Source of the DNA: Bacteroidia bacterium
Lineage (GTDB): Bacteria; Bacteroidota; Bacteroidia; UBA4408
Assembly (NCBI GenBank): GCA_020845635.1
Contig: JADLFI010000055.1
Location: 1 to 35,664 of the forward strand
Reading direction: 5' to 3'
DNA: 35,664 bases
The position numbers and the translations under genes were made by a program. The notes under the pieces were generated by a model, which saw nothing but the letters and a program-made list of their open reading frames with translations, was not told where the DNA came from and made no database searches. This document shows, piece after piece, positions 8,627 through 17,535 of this stretch. The number at the start of each line of letters is the position of its first letter. Within the stretch, counting starts at the first letter, position 1.

Positions 8627-11600
8627 TTATTTTTTTGCCGGTTCAAGCTCTTCAACATCTCGGTAAAAATCAACCACAATAGGAGTAGAGATACATAATG
8701 AAGAGTAAGTACCAATAATACGTCCTATTAATAAGGCAAATATAAATCCTCGAATACTGTCGCCACCAAAAATAAATATTACAATAAGCACAAAGAATAC
8801 AGTTAACGAAGTTAAGATGGTTCGACTTAAAGTACTGTTTAGAGCATAGTTAATTAAAATATTTCTTTCAGGGGCATGAATATCTGTTCTGCCGCTTTCA
8901 TTTAACCTTTCACGGATACGGTCAAATACAATTACAGTTTCAGTCATGGTGTAGCCCATAACTGTTAATATTGCTGCAATAAAGTCCTGACCAATTTCGA
9001 GAGAGAAAGGAACAATACCCTCTAATATAGTATAGAAGGATAAAACCACTAATACGTCATGGAATAATGCAACCACCGCTCCTAAACCAAACTGCCATTT
9101 TTTAAATCTAACTACAATGTAAAAAAACATTAATAAACAGGAGAATAAGATGGCAGCATAAGCACCGTATAAAATATCGGTGGCAATTGTTGGTCCAACT
9201 TTTTGTTGACCTACTAATTCGTATTTTGTAGATAATGAATTTAAACCATCATATAAAGCATTTTCAACTTCTGAGTCGGCTGTAGGAGAGTTGTCACTTA
9301 CACGATACGATGTTGTAATTTTCATTTGATTGCTACCACCAACAGTTTTTACTTCAAGTGATGCATCTTCAAATGAATTTCTTAAAGCATGTTTTACATC
9401 ATCAGAATGCATCTCTTTCTCAAAACGTACGTTATAAGTACGACCACCTTTAAAATCAACACCTAATTTAAAACCACCGTGTACAAAGAACATTATTGTA
9501 CCAAGCACAATAATTATTGACGATATGGAATAATAAAGCTTTCTGTGCCCCACAAAGTTGATGGCCACGTCCTTAAATGCATTTCTAGTAAATTTATTAT
9601 CAAAAGTAACATCCATTTTACGCTCAAGCATCCAATCAAATACTAAACGCGAAATAAAAATAGCTGAGAACAATGAAGTAATAATACCTATTAATAAAGT
9701 TGTGGCAAAACCTTGTACAGGGCCTGAACCGAAAACCATTAAGATGATAGCTAAGATAGCTAAGGTAACGTTAGCATCAATAATTGAGCTCATAGCATGC
9801 TTATAACCATCTTTAATTGACTGGGCGGTTGATTTTCCGCGCGCCAATTCTTCACGAACCCTTTCAAAAATAAGAATGTTGGCATCTACAGCCAAGCCTA
9901 TGGTAAGTACAATCCCTGCTACGCCCGGTAAGGTTAATACGGCTCCTAAGGAGGAAAGAATACCCATTATGAAAAACACGTTGGCTATCAAGGCTATGTC
10001 GGCTACCCAACCGGCTGCATGATAATAGAAGCCCATAAATAATAATACTACGATTAAGGCTAATACAAACGAAATTAAACCTGCATTAATGGCTTCTTGT
10101 CCTAAGGTAGGTCCAACTACATCTTCCTGAACAATTCTTGCTCTTGCAGGCATTTTACCAGCCTTTAATATGTTTGCAAGGTCTTTGGCTTCGGTAATAT
10201 CAAAATTCCCTGTAATTGAAGAACGTCCTCCACCTATTTCGCCTTGTACCGTAGGGAAAGAGTAAACATAATCATCTAATACAATAGCAATACTCTTTCC
10301 AATATTTTCTTTAGTTAATCTTCTCCATGTTTCGGCACCTTCAGCATTCATACTCATACTTACTTCTGCCTTAGCACTATTTTGAGCAAAGTCACCGCTG
10401 GCATCGGTAATTACATTTCCTGCAAGAGGAGCTCTTCCATCGCGGCTTTTTACTTTTATAGCCACTAATTGTAAAAATTTTCCTTCCTTATCGTAAGGTT
10501 TAACAGTCCAAAGTAGTCTTAAATCTCTAGGGAACATAGACTTAATTTGTGGCTTGTTTAAGTAAGCCATAACTTTAGCCGTGTCGCGAACGGCAGCAAT
10601 ACCTACTGCAGGTCCTTCAGCCGGGAAATATCCGTCTTTGGTTCTGTTAAGCATTGGTTGAAGCACCTCAAACAATGGGTTTACATTGTTTTGTAATGAA
10701 TCGTTTACTGCGGTTGTTGTTGAGGAAGTATCTTTTTTGGCAGCTTCTAGAAGTGATTCTTCTTGGCTGTTGTCTTGGGCTTTCCCGGTATTTGTGGTGT
10801 CTTGTACGCTGGCTAATTTCTCATCCTCCTTCTTGCTAACATTGGTACTATCTTTTGAGCCGGTGTTTAAACCTAATACCAAAGCAAGTTTTTTATCGGC
10901 TTCAATTAGGGTATTGGCTATTTCTTTATTGTCGTAAGTTTCCCAAAATTCCAAATTGGCTGTTCCTTGTAGTAGTTTGCGTACACGTTCTTTATCTTTT
11001 ACGCCAGGTAGTTCAATTAGTATTCTTCCTGAAATGCCTAGCTTTTGGATGTTAGGCTGTGCTACACCAAATTTATCAATACGGGTTCTTAATATATTAA
11101 ATGAACGGTCAACAGCGTCTTGCGATTCGCTTCTGATAACTTTTATAACCTGATCATTGGTACTTTCAAAATTAATTTTGTCTTTTAATTCTAAAGTGCT
11201 AAAAATGGCTGATAACTTGCCATTTGGACTTACTGCTTTGTATTCATCATAAAATAAAGTAACAAAATCTTTCTGACTTGTATTATGAGCTATTAAAGCA
11301 TTGTTAAGAGCTTTATTAAAAGCACTGTCAGTACTAAAATTACTCATGTTGCGAATAATATCGGCAACCGACACTTCTAAGGTAACATTCATACCTCCTC
11401 GCAAGTCCAAGCCTAAATTAATCTCTTTTTCTTTACATTCTTTATAGGTGTAGTTCTTTAAAAGAATATTATAGGCCGGCATTGTAGCAATAGAATCAAT
11501 ATACCTTTTATTATAAACTTCATATAATGAATCTAAATGTAGTCCGGGAGTTTTGTTGGCGGCTACTTTTTCTTTGGCATAGTCATCTGCCTTTCCTTCA

Positions 11601-11692
11601 ATTCTTAAAGTTACCAGAGTAAACGATAACTGAAAAATACATACAACTGCTAACGCAATTGCTAAAAATTTAATGGCACCTTTATTTTGCAT
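8627..11692 (-). CDS. secDF: Fused protein translocase subunit SecDF
   Basis: Inner-membrane motor protein (RND fold) that uses proton-motive force to help the Sec translocon release exported proteins. SecD and SecF are fused in one 1021-aa chain, as usual in Bacteroidota. SecD carries an N-terminal TM helix, the D1 motif LGLDLRGG at 93-100, the P1 periplasmic domain and the block of helices with AGIVLTIGLAVDANILIFER. SecF begins near residue 700 with KLGVDFKGG (about 740) and ends with the helices around AILTVMGYTMTETVIVFDRI. A low-complexity Ser/Thr/Asn/Glu-rich linker lies at about 277-335 inside the periplasmic part. A consensus promoter lies 75 bp upstream and a strong hairpin terminator follows, so it is monocistronic. 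Confidence 0.95.
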   Translation of the reverse strand: MQNKGAIKFLAIALAVVCIFQLSFTLVTLRIEGKADDYAKEKVAANKTPGLHLDSLYEVYNKRYIDSIATMPAYNILLKNYTYKECKEKEINLGLDLRGGMNVTLEVSVADIIRNMSNFSTDSAFNKALNNALIAHNTSQKDFVTLFYDEYKAVSPNGKLSAIFSTLELKDKINFESTNDQVIKVIRSESQDAVDRSFNILRTRIDKFGVAQPNIQKLGISGRILIELPGVKDKERVRKLLQGTANLEFWETYDNKEIANTLIEADKKLALVLGLNTGSKDSTNVSKKEDEKLASVQDTTNTGKAQDNSQEESLLEAAKKDTSSTTTAVNDSLQNNVNPLFEVLQPMLNRTKDGYFPAEGPAVGIAAVRDTAKVMAYLNKPQIKSMFPRDLRLLWTVKPYDKEGKFLQLVAIKVKSRDGRAPLAGNVITDASGDFAQNSAKAEVSMSMNAEGAETWRRLTKENIGKSIAIVLDDYVYSFPTVQGEIGGGRSSITGNFDITEAKDLANILKAGKMPARARIVQEDVVGPTLGQEAINAGLISFVLALIVVLLFMGFYYHAAGWVADIALIANVFFIMGILSSLGAVLTLPGVAGIVLTIGLAVDANILIFERVREELARGKSTAQSIKDGYKHAMSSIIDANVTLAILAIILMVFGSGPVQGFATTLLIGIITSLFSAIFISRLVFDWMLERKMDVTFDNKFTRNAFKDVAINFVGHRKLYYSISSIIIVLGTIMFFVHGGFKLGVDFKGGRTYNVRFEKEMHSDDVKHALRNSFEDASLEVKTVGGSNQMKITTSYRVSDNSPTADSEVENALYDGLNSLSTKYELVGQQKVGPTIATDILYGAYAAILFSCLLMFFYIVVRFKKWQFGLGAVVALFHDVLVVLSFYTILEGIVPFSLEIGQDFIAAILTVMGYTMTETVIVFDRIRERLNESGRTDIHAPERNILINYALNSTLSRTILTSLTVFFVLIVIFIFGGDSIRGFIFALLIGRIIGTYSSLCISTPIVVDFYRDVEELEPAKK

Positions 11693-11766
11693 AATTAACT
11701 GTTATTTCTGCTGCTTCTTTGCTTGATAAAAAGAATTAATATTAACTAAAAATATTTAAAAGGCTG

Positions 11767-11798
11767 CAAATATAGAATAACTATTAAATTTTACCAAA
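11767..11798 (-). promoter_or_regulatory. Promoter of secDF (TTTG-N20-TATATTTG)
   Basis: On the minus strand TTTG (11798-11795) is followed after 20 bases by TATATTTG (11774-11767), an exact match to the Bacteroidetes -33/-7 arrangement. The predicted leader is roughly 70 nt. This is the only site in the window where I see both elements at consensus spacing. Confidence 0.65.
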
Positions 11799-11896
11799 TT
11801 GAATATTTTTCCAATCAAAAATAATGGAACTATTTTTAACGTATTGTTGAAAATTACTTCTTAATTTTTAATTTAAAAAATATAAAGTATTGATAT

Positions 11897-12178
11897 TTAG
11901 GCGTTTAAATGCTTAGATAAATCAATTAAATTGCCGTTTTCGTGCATCAATAATTTGAATAATTCTTTTTGATTAAGTTTTGAGATAAGTTCCAGATAGG
12001 TTTTTCCATCACTTTCAGATAAATAATGTTTAAGCATAACTAGCTTATTATAAGCTACTAATGAGGCCGATGAACCTAGAGATTTGGATAAAGAGAAATA
12101 TACTTCTTCTTTATTGTTTCCTCCTGCAACAATGAACTTCTTATTACTCTCATCAGTAAAAATACAAACCAAATACAT
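11897..12178 (-). CDS. Small protein, possible degenerate GIY-YIG-fold domain
   Basis: A 93-aa protein that I cannot name with certainty. It begins MYLVCIFTDESNKKFIVAGG, continues with NNKEEV, then a middle segment, then NKLVMLKHYLSESDGKTYLE and LISKLNQKELFKLL. The order and spacing resemble small YhbQ-type GIY-YIG proteins (Y.VYI..., Y.G.TN..., KLV..E.F.S.SEALKREK.IK.LSR.EK..L). The catalytic Tyr, Arg and Glu positions are replaced, so nuclease activity would be lost. This is my alignment from memory, not a search. It has no signal peptide or membrane segment. It sits between secDF and a 470-bp gap and is transcribed toward secDF, 204 bp away. ATG start, TAA stop. Confidence 0.6.
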   Translation of the reverse strand: MYLVCIFTDESNKKFIVAGGNNKEEVYFSLSKSLGSSASLVAYNKLVMLKHYLSESDGKTYLELISKLNQKELFKLLMHENGNLIDLSKHLNA

Positions 12179-12648
12179 TATTTTTTTGTTGTTGAACGGA
12201 CAAGAATAATGAATAATAAATTAAATAGTGTTAAAATGCATTAATTATTTTCTAGAAATTCGATGAACACCTCCTTTTGTAAGTTTAATATTTTTTTACT
12301 CGTGATATTTGTTTTAATTTAAATTAAATGCAAATCAATGAAAGCTGGTTTATCATCTCGAACAGTCCGATAATATTAAATACCTCTTGATTGTTTACAA
12401 AATTGTACTTCCTAAAGTACTTGATATATATAAATATTAAAACTATCGTCTATTAATTTATTTGCTGTTCTTATAAATTCCCATATTGTAATTAAACTAT
12501 AAGCCTGTATAATGAGTTAAATTTGCACATTGTGTTGTTATTAATTAAGTAACTTAATCAGTTTACTTATGATTTGCCTTTGCTACATTTGGTACGTTTT
12601 TTGGGTCAAACCCCTTATAATATTAAACCATTTAATGCTGATTGCGAT
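12179..12648. other. 470-bp divergent intergenic region
   Basis: AT-rich spacer between the minus-strand small gene and the plus-strand OmpA lipoprotein gene. It holds a -7 box at 12584-12591 and a short inverted repeat GTACTT-CCTA-AAGTAC at 12405-12420. I see no coding frame with recognisable content, no tRNA and no pseudogene in it. Confidence 0.6.
12584..12591 (+). promoter_or_regulatory. TAnnTTTG -7 box for the OmpA lipoprotein gene
   Basis: TACATTTG matches the -7 consensus, 57 bases before the chosen ATG at 12649. Its position inside an alternative TTG-started frame (12574) supports the downstream ATG as the true start. Confidence 0.45.
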
Positions 12649-13680
12649 ATGAATAAATTTTTTTTGTTAGGCGGTGTATTTACTTCTGTTTTATGGATTG
12701 CATCTTGTGTTCCGGCACGCCAATTTGAAGCTTTAAAAGAAAAAGAAAAGAAATGTTCACAAGAGTTGGCTGAACTGAAAACCAGTTCCCTGAATTGCAG
12801 TACTAAATTAACTGAATGTGAAAATGATGTAGATATTTTAAAACGTAAAGTAAGCAATTTGCAAAATGATACCATGGTAATGGGCAATTCGTTGAGACTA
12901 ATGACCAAAAATTATGATAAGCTCAATCAGACATACGATTTGTTATTAGCTAAAAATAGAGAATTATTGGAAGGCAATGCCAATGAAACAAAGCAATTAG
13001 CATCTAACTACCAGCTTTCGCAAGAACAGTTGCAACGAGAACAAGATAAATTAAAAACTGCTCGCGAAGAACTAGAAGCTCAAAAGAATAATTTTAATAA
13101 ATTAACCGCAGAGCTTAAAGAGTCGCAAGAGGCGTTAAAGGTAAAGGAAGTGAAGCTCAATGAGCTTCAAAATATTCTATCACGAAAAGATTCTACGGTA
13201 AAGGCCTTAAAAACAAAAGTTACAGATGCATTATTAGGCTTTCATGATAATGGTCTAACTGTTGAACAAAAAAATGGGAAGGTATATGTATCGCTCGAAG
13301 AAAAGCTTTTATTTGCAAGCGGAAGTACGGTAGTTGATGCAAAAGGCGCTGAGGCCATAAAGAGTTTGGCCAAAGTATTGGAACAAAATGCCGACATTAA
13401 TATTTTAGTGGAAGGTCACACCGATAATGTACCCTACATAAATGCCAGCGGTGGAATTAAAGATAATTGGGATTTGAGCGTATTACGTGCCACTTCAATA
13501 GTAAAATTAATTACAGCCAATAGTAAGGTTGACCCTAAACGATTAACTGCAGCAGGGCATGGAGAGTTTTTTCCCTTAGACCCTGAAAATACTGCACAGG
13601 CACGCAAAAAAAACAGAAGAACAGAGATAATTCTTACCCCTAAATTAGATGAGCTCTTTCAAATTTTGGAGACAAACTAA
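12649..13680 (+). CDS. OmpA-family lipoprotein with N-terminal coiled coil
   Basis: Outer-membrane lipoprotein that probably anchors the envelope to peptidoglycan. The ATG at 12649 gives a signal peptide ending in the lipobox WIASC with the acylated Cys at residue 20; an in-frame TTG 75 bases upstream would bury this signal, so it is not used. Residues about 27-200 are rich in Lys/Glu/Leu and Gln and predicted as a long coiled coil (e.g. SQEQLQREQDKLKTAREELE). The C-terminal 120 residues form the OmpA/MotB peptidoglycan-binding domain, with LLFASGSTVV, VEGHTDNVPY, LSVLRATSIV and the RKKNRRTEIIL end. Total length 343 aa. No beta-barrel is present. The dsbD-like gene follows with its own promoter. 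Confidence 0.9.
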   Translation: MNKFFLLGGVFTSVLWIASCVPARQFEALKEKEKKCSQELAELKTSSLNCSTKLTECENDVDILKRKVSNLQNDTMVMGNSLRLMTKNYDKLNQTYDLLLAKNRELLEGNANETKQLASNYQLSQEQLQREQDKLKTAREELEAQKNNFNKLTAELKESQEALKVKEVKLNELQNILSRKDSTVKALKTKVTDALLGFHDNGLTVEQKNGKVYVSLEEKLLFASGSTVVDAKGAEAIKSLAKVLEQNADINILVEGHTDNVPYINASGGIKDNWDLSVLRATSIVKLITANSKVDPKRLTAAGHGEFFPLDPENTAQARKKNRRTEIILTPKLDELFQILETN

Positions 13681-13712
13681 GCATTTAGCATAATTTAATC
13701 AACACTAACCTT

Positions 13713-13748
13713 AATATCCTGTAAATAATCCTATTTTTGCAGGATATT
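13713..13748 (+). promoter_or_regulatory. 9-bp inverted repeat enclosing a -7 box upstream of dsbD
   Basis: AATATCCTG (13713-13721) and CAGGATATT (13740-13748) are perfect inverse complements around an 18-base loop. The loop contains TATTTTTG (13732-13739), a TAnnTTTG -7 element 23 bases before the dsbD ATG at 13762. The right arm runs into TTTTG, so the same hairpin could end the OmpA transcript. It may be a terminator, an operator over the promoter, or both; the sequence alone does not decide. Confidence 0.5.
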
Positions 13749-13761
13749 TTGTTAAAATAGT

Positions 13762-15867
13762 ATGAGAAAAATTTCGTTTAAAAGCTTTGCTCTGTTTCTT
13801 TTTGTTTTATTATTGTCAAAACTCAGTGTCGGACAAATATTAAAACCCGTTAAATGGTCATTTAGCGTTAATCGAATAAACGATTGCGAGGCTGAATTAA
13901 TCTTTAAAGCAAAAATTGACAAAGGATTTCATGTTTATTCTCAATTCTTAGGAAGCGATGATGGCCCGGTAGCTACTACTTTTAATTTTGAAAAAAATAG
14001 TAATTACCAAACTATTGGAAAAACCACCGAAGGCAAACCTTTAGAGGAGTTTGATCCGAACTTTGAGATGGTTTTAAAGTTTTTTGCCAACGAGGCTACT
14101 TTCAAACAAAAAATTAAGATCAATACCCTTCAACCTTTTTCGGTAAAAGGGTATTTAAACTTCATGTGCTGTGATGAAACTAAATGCTTGCCTCCTGAAG
14201 ATATTGATTTTGAATTTAAATTAGAAAAAGCCCCCGGAATAGCTTGTGCTGTTGAAGAAGGAGTTCAAAAAACAGAAAACAATACTTCAGGTGCAATTGA
14301 TGAAAAAACTGAGCCTATATCAGAAAATATTAAAGAAGACACAAATTTAGTTAAAGAAGAAGTTGTAGCCTCCCAAGCAGTTGTGCAAGCTGGCGATGCC
14401 GAGAATGATACTGATAAGTTAAGTATTTGGGCAATTTTTGCAGCCGGGTTCTTGGGCGGATTACTGGCTTTGGTTACACCATGCGTGTTTCCTATGATAC
14501 CTTTAACAGTGAGTTTCTTTACTAAACGCAGCGGGAACAGAAAAAAAGGAATTGCCAATGCGCTTATTTACGGACTTTCAATTATACTAATTTATGTAAC
14601 TTTAGGAATGCTTATTACCTTATCATTAGGTCCTGATGCTTTGAACGCTATGGCAAGTAATGCAATAGTTAATTTAGCCTTCTTTATAATTTTTGTAGTT
14701 TTTGCAGCCTCTTTTTTGGGAGCATTTGAAATAACCCTACCTAGCAGTTGGGTAAACAAGGCCGATACTGCCAGTGAAAAAGGTGGGTTAATAGGAATCT
14801 TCTTTATGGCTTTTACCTTAACCTTAGTTTCATTTTCGTGCACAGGCCCTATTATAGGTACATTGTTAGTTCAGGCAGCCGTAGGAGGCAATGTTTTAAA
14901 CCCTACCATAGGCATGGTAGGATTTTCTTTAGCTTTAGCTTTGCCTTTTGGATTATTTGCGGCTTTTCCGGGATGGCTCAATTCTTTGCCTAAATCAGGC
15001 GGATGGCTCAATATAGTAAAAGTGGTATTAGGTTTATTGGAATTGGCTTTTGCCTTGAAATTTTTATCAAATGTTGACTTGGCGTATCATTGGGGAATAC
15101 TTACACGAGAGGTATTTATAGCTTTATGGATTGTAATATTCAGTATTCTGGGTTTTTATTTGTTGGGGAAATTAAAATTTTCGCACGATAGTGAAGTACC
15201 CTATATAAGTATTCCACGAGTTTTCTTTGCCATTATAGTATTTGCCTTTGTGGTATATTTAATTCCGGGAATGTTTGGTGCCCCACTACGCATAATTAGT
15301 GGGTTTCCGCCACCAAGTTTTTATAACGAAGGATGGACATTAGGCGCCTCAGGCCCGGTTAATACCGTTGCAGGGAATAGTGAAATACCGGAAGGCACAG
15401 ATCCTGAACATTGTCCACATAACCTAAACTGTTTTCATGATTACCAAACCGGATTAGCTTACGCTCGAAAAGTAAATAAGCCTTTAATGCTTGACTTTAC
15501 CGGATGGAGCTGCGTAAACTGCCGTAAAATGGAGGATAATGTATGGGTTGATCCGCGTGTGTTGGAGAGATTGAGAAATGATTTTGTACTTGTTTCACTT
15601 TATGTTGATGATAAAGCCTTACTCCCGGAAGCCGAGAGATATGTAAGTAAAACTACAGGAAATAAAGTGAAAACCGTGGGCAACAAGTGGAGTGATATGC
15701 AAACTGAGCGTTTTGGGACTAATTCCCAACCGTATTATGTATTACTTGACAACAATGAGAAAATGCTGAATAAACCATCAGGATATGACCCGGACATTGA
15801 AAAGTTTATTCACTTTTTAGATGAGGGGAAGAATGCTTTTGCAAAGAATATTACTGTTAATAAATAA
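13762..15867 (+). CDS. dsbD: DsbD-type thiol:disulfide interchange protein
   Basis: Inner-membrane protein that carries electrons from cytoplasmic thioredoxin to periplasmic thiols, e.g. for cytochrome c maturation or disulfide isomerisation. The 701 residues contain all three DsbD modules. After a signal peptide, the N-terminal domain (about 25-155) has the redox pair C136/C142 with an extra C137. An acidic linker (about 160-215) follows. The membrane domain (about 220-510) has the key cysteines in VTPCVFPMIPLTVSFF (C241) and FSCTGPIIG (C360). The C-terminal thioredoxin domain has the active site GWSCVNCRKME (C584/C587). It is followed after 14 bp by a TPR membrane protein gene. All expected cysteines are present. 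Confidence 0.9.
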   Translation: MRKISFKSFALFLFVLLLSKLSVGQILKPVKWSFSVNRINDCEAELIFKAKIDKGFHVYSQFLGSDDGPVATTFNFEKNSNYQTIGKTTEGKPLEEFDPNFEMVLKFFANEATFKQKIKINTLQPFSVKGYLNFMCCDETKCLPPEDIDFEFKLEKAPGIACAVEEGVQKTENNTSGAIDEKTEPISENIKEDTNLVKEEVVASQAVVQAGDAENDTDKLSIWAIFAAGFLGGLLALVTPCVFPMIPLTVSFFTKRSGNRKKGIANALIYGLSIILIYVTLGMLITLSLGPDALNAMASNAIVNLAFFIIFVVFAASFLGAFEITLPSSWVNKADTASEKGGLIGIFFMAFTLTLVSFSCTGPIIGTLLVQAAVGGNVLNPTIGMVGFSLALALPFGLFAAFPGWLNSLPKSGGWLNIVKVVLGLLELAFALKFLSNVDLAYHWGILTREVFIALWIVIFSILGFYLLGKLKFSHDSEVPYISIPRVFFAIIVFAFVVYLIPGMFGAPLRIISGFPPPSFYNEGWTLGASGPVNTVAGNSEIPEGTDPEHCPHNLNCFHDYQTGLAYARKVNKPLMLDFTGWSCVNCRKMEDNVWVDPRVLERLRNDFVLVSLYVDDKALLPEAERYVSKTTGNKVKTVGNKWSDMQTERFGTNSQPYYVLLDNNEKMLNKPSGYDPDIEKFIHFLDEGKNAFAKNITVNK

Positions 15868-15881
15868 TAACTATACTAAGT

Positions 15882-16532
15882 ATGAAATTTTATAACTTTT
15901 TAATCAGATATCGTTTTTGGTTAGGATTACTGTCTTTAGTATTGGCAATAGTAGCCCAATTTACTATGGATGTTTGGACTGCTGTTATGTTTTATACTAT
16001 TGCTTTTATTGCCATTTTAACCCATTTTTTGATTGGGCCGATAAGATTGTTGCAGAAGCCTATTGAAGAAGGCAATATTGATGAGGTAAATAAGATATTA
16101 AAATCTATATGGTTTCCGGGGTTATTAATAAAACCTGTACGGAGTAGTTATTATACTCTAAAAGCCAATATGGATATGGCTCAACAAAATTTTGCATCAG
16201 CCGAACAAAATTTAAAAAAGAGTGTACAATTAGGTGGTGTTAATTCTGATATGGATGCAACTAATAATTTACAAATGGGGATGATGGCCATGCAAAGAGG
16301 CGATTTTAAAGAAGGTGAAAAGTACGTTAAATCTGCTATTAGAGTGGGGTTGCCTGATAAGGACAGTGCGGCAATGGCTTATTTAGCTATGTCTCAAATT
16401 TATTTAAGAAGAAGCCAAAATAAGGCTGCCAAAGATTTCTTTAATAAAGCTAAAGGTTGCAAACCTAAATCTGAGGAGATTGTAAAACAAATTAAGGAAA
16501 TGGATAAATACTTAAGTCGTATGCCGGGCTAA
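15882..16532 (+). CDS. Membrane-anchored TPR protein
   Basis: A 216-aa protein with two N-terminal transmembrane helices (about 10-30 and 33-55, FWLGLLSLVLAIVAQFTMDV and the following hydrophobic stretch). A cytoplasmic or periplasmic part has TPR-like helical repeats, such as DMAQQNFASAEQNLKKSVQL, MGMMAMQRGDFKEGEKYVKS and the YLAMSQIYLRRSQNKAAKDF region. TPRs bind other proteins. I do not recognise a specific family. The start is only 14 bp after the dsbD stop, so they are probably one transcript, and a role in the redox or envelope pathway is a guess from context. The convergent DUF3108 gene ends 108 bp away. Confidence 0.75.
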   Translation: MKFYNFLIRYRFWLGLLSLVLAIVAQFTMDVWTAVMFYTIAFIAILTHFLIGPIRLLQKPIEEGNIDEVNKILKSIWFPGLLIKPVRSSYYTLKANMDMAQQNFASAEQNLKKSVQLGGVNSDMDATNNLQMGMMAMQRGDFKEGEKYVKSAIRVGLPDKDSAAMAYLAMSQIYLRRSQNKAAKDFFNKAKGCKPKSEEIVKQIKEMDKYLSRMPG

Positions 16533-16640
16533 AGAGCTAGACCATACTTCTAAGTATTGATATAGAAAACACTACATAATATTTTTCTGAAGGAATTAAG
16601 CTGTTTTGCTCCAACGATGCTTGAATAAACAAACCTTTAT

Positions 16641-17462
16641 TTATTTTACCAAAGCTAAGGGATTAGCTAAGCCACGATATTCCATCAAATCCATTTTAAC
16701 GGAACCTACCAAAATATTTGCTTGAGCCCTTACAGGTATTTTATTCTCGTCATCAGAAATCCATACGTTTAGATCTTCCTCACTTTTAAAAATTCTACCT
16801 TTTTGAATAACAGGTCTGAACTTAATACATTTAAATTTCCCTTTTGAGGTGTTTATGGTTTCTTTTCCGATATATTTAATTTTTAAAGGAAATATTTCAT
16901 TATCAACAAAACTATTAATTGTAAACACATCACCCGGTTTGGCCTTTGAGTAATCAAGTGCGCGGGCATAATAAAATGCCGAAATCATATCTTGTACATC
17001 ATTTATTTCTCGCGGAATATCATATACTTTTCCTTCGCTTATAACTTGCTTTCTAGGGTGATTATATACATAGTTCTGATTAATTTTGTAGCCTCCCTCA
17101 TCAACTCTTCTTATAAAAGCCATAGGTACAAGTGCTTCTTTATCTATGTATGATTCATACCTATCGCGAACTTTAAAAAACCAATCAAACGCACCAATAC
17201 TTTTTCCTAAAGCAACTACATGATAAGTTGGACGCCCACTAACTTCGCGTTCTTCATGAGTAACCTCTAGGGTAGCTATTCCGGCATCAATAACCCCATA
17301 GTGTAAACGATATGACAAGAATTCTCCCTTTTTAAAAGCCTTATTGTTTTTTAATTTAAATACTTCATCATTCGGATTTTCTTGAGCACGAAAACTTCCT
17401 GTAAACAATATTGCCATGGTTAATAATATTACTCTGGCTAAATTTAAAATAGCTTCTTTCAT
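16641..17462 (-). CDS. DUF3108 family exported protein
   Basis: A 273-aa exported protein of the DUF3108 family, widespread in Bacteroidota and Proteobacteria and of unknown exact function. A signal peptide covers about residues 1-26 (ends SFRAQE). The mature part has the beta-rich DUF3108 pattern: FKKGEFLSYRLHYGVIDAG, ATLEV, RPTYHVVALGKS, FFKVRDRYESYID, and near the end VWISDDENKIPVRAQANILV. The family fold resembles lipoprotein-carrier or LolA-like beta-shells, but the role is not established. It lies 73 bp downstream of the TMTC-like gene on the same strand and is probably the last gene of that operon. Confidence 0.8.
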   Translation of the reverse strand: MKEAILNLARVILLTMAILFTGSFRAQENPNDEVFKLKNNKAFKKGEFLSYRLHYGVIDAGIATLEVTHEEREVSGRPTYHVVALGKSIGAFDWFFKVRDRYESYIDKEALVPMAFIRRVDEGGYKINQNYVYNHPRKQVISEGKVYDIPREINDVQDMISAFYYARALDYSKAKPGDVFTINSFVDNEIFPLKIKYIGKETINTSKGKFKCIKFRPVIQKGRIFKSEEDLNVWISDDENKIPVRAQANILVGSVKMDLMEYRGLANPLALVK

Positions 17463-17535
17463 AACCTTCAGTTTTTAGTCTTTAAAAAACTATATTGCAA
17501 ACAGTGTTCCAAAAAATTTTGTGCTCTCCCAACCC

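Noticed and set aside
8494-8715. 73-codon minus-strand frame overlapping the end of secDF and its terminator
   Set aside because: It runs through the strong hairpin terminator and the secDF coding end in another frame; no motif or promoter supports it.
12405-12420. Short inverted repeat GTACTT-CCTA-AAGTAC as an operator
   Set aside because: Only 6-bp arms in AT-rich DNA, more than 160 bp from either chosen promoter or start; chance occurrence is likely.
12574-12648. Upstream in-frame TTG start for the OmpA lipoprotein
   Set aside because: It would add 25 residues before the lipoprotein signal peptide and lies within the promoter box region; the ATG at 12649 gives a clean lipobox.
16624-16641. 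AATAAA/TTTATT stem as a terminator between the TPR and DUF3108 genes
   Set aside because: Six A-T pairs only, no GC core; too weak to claim.
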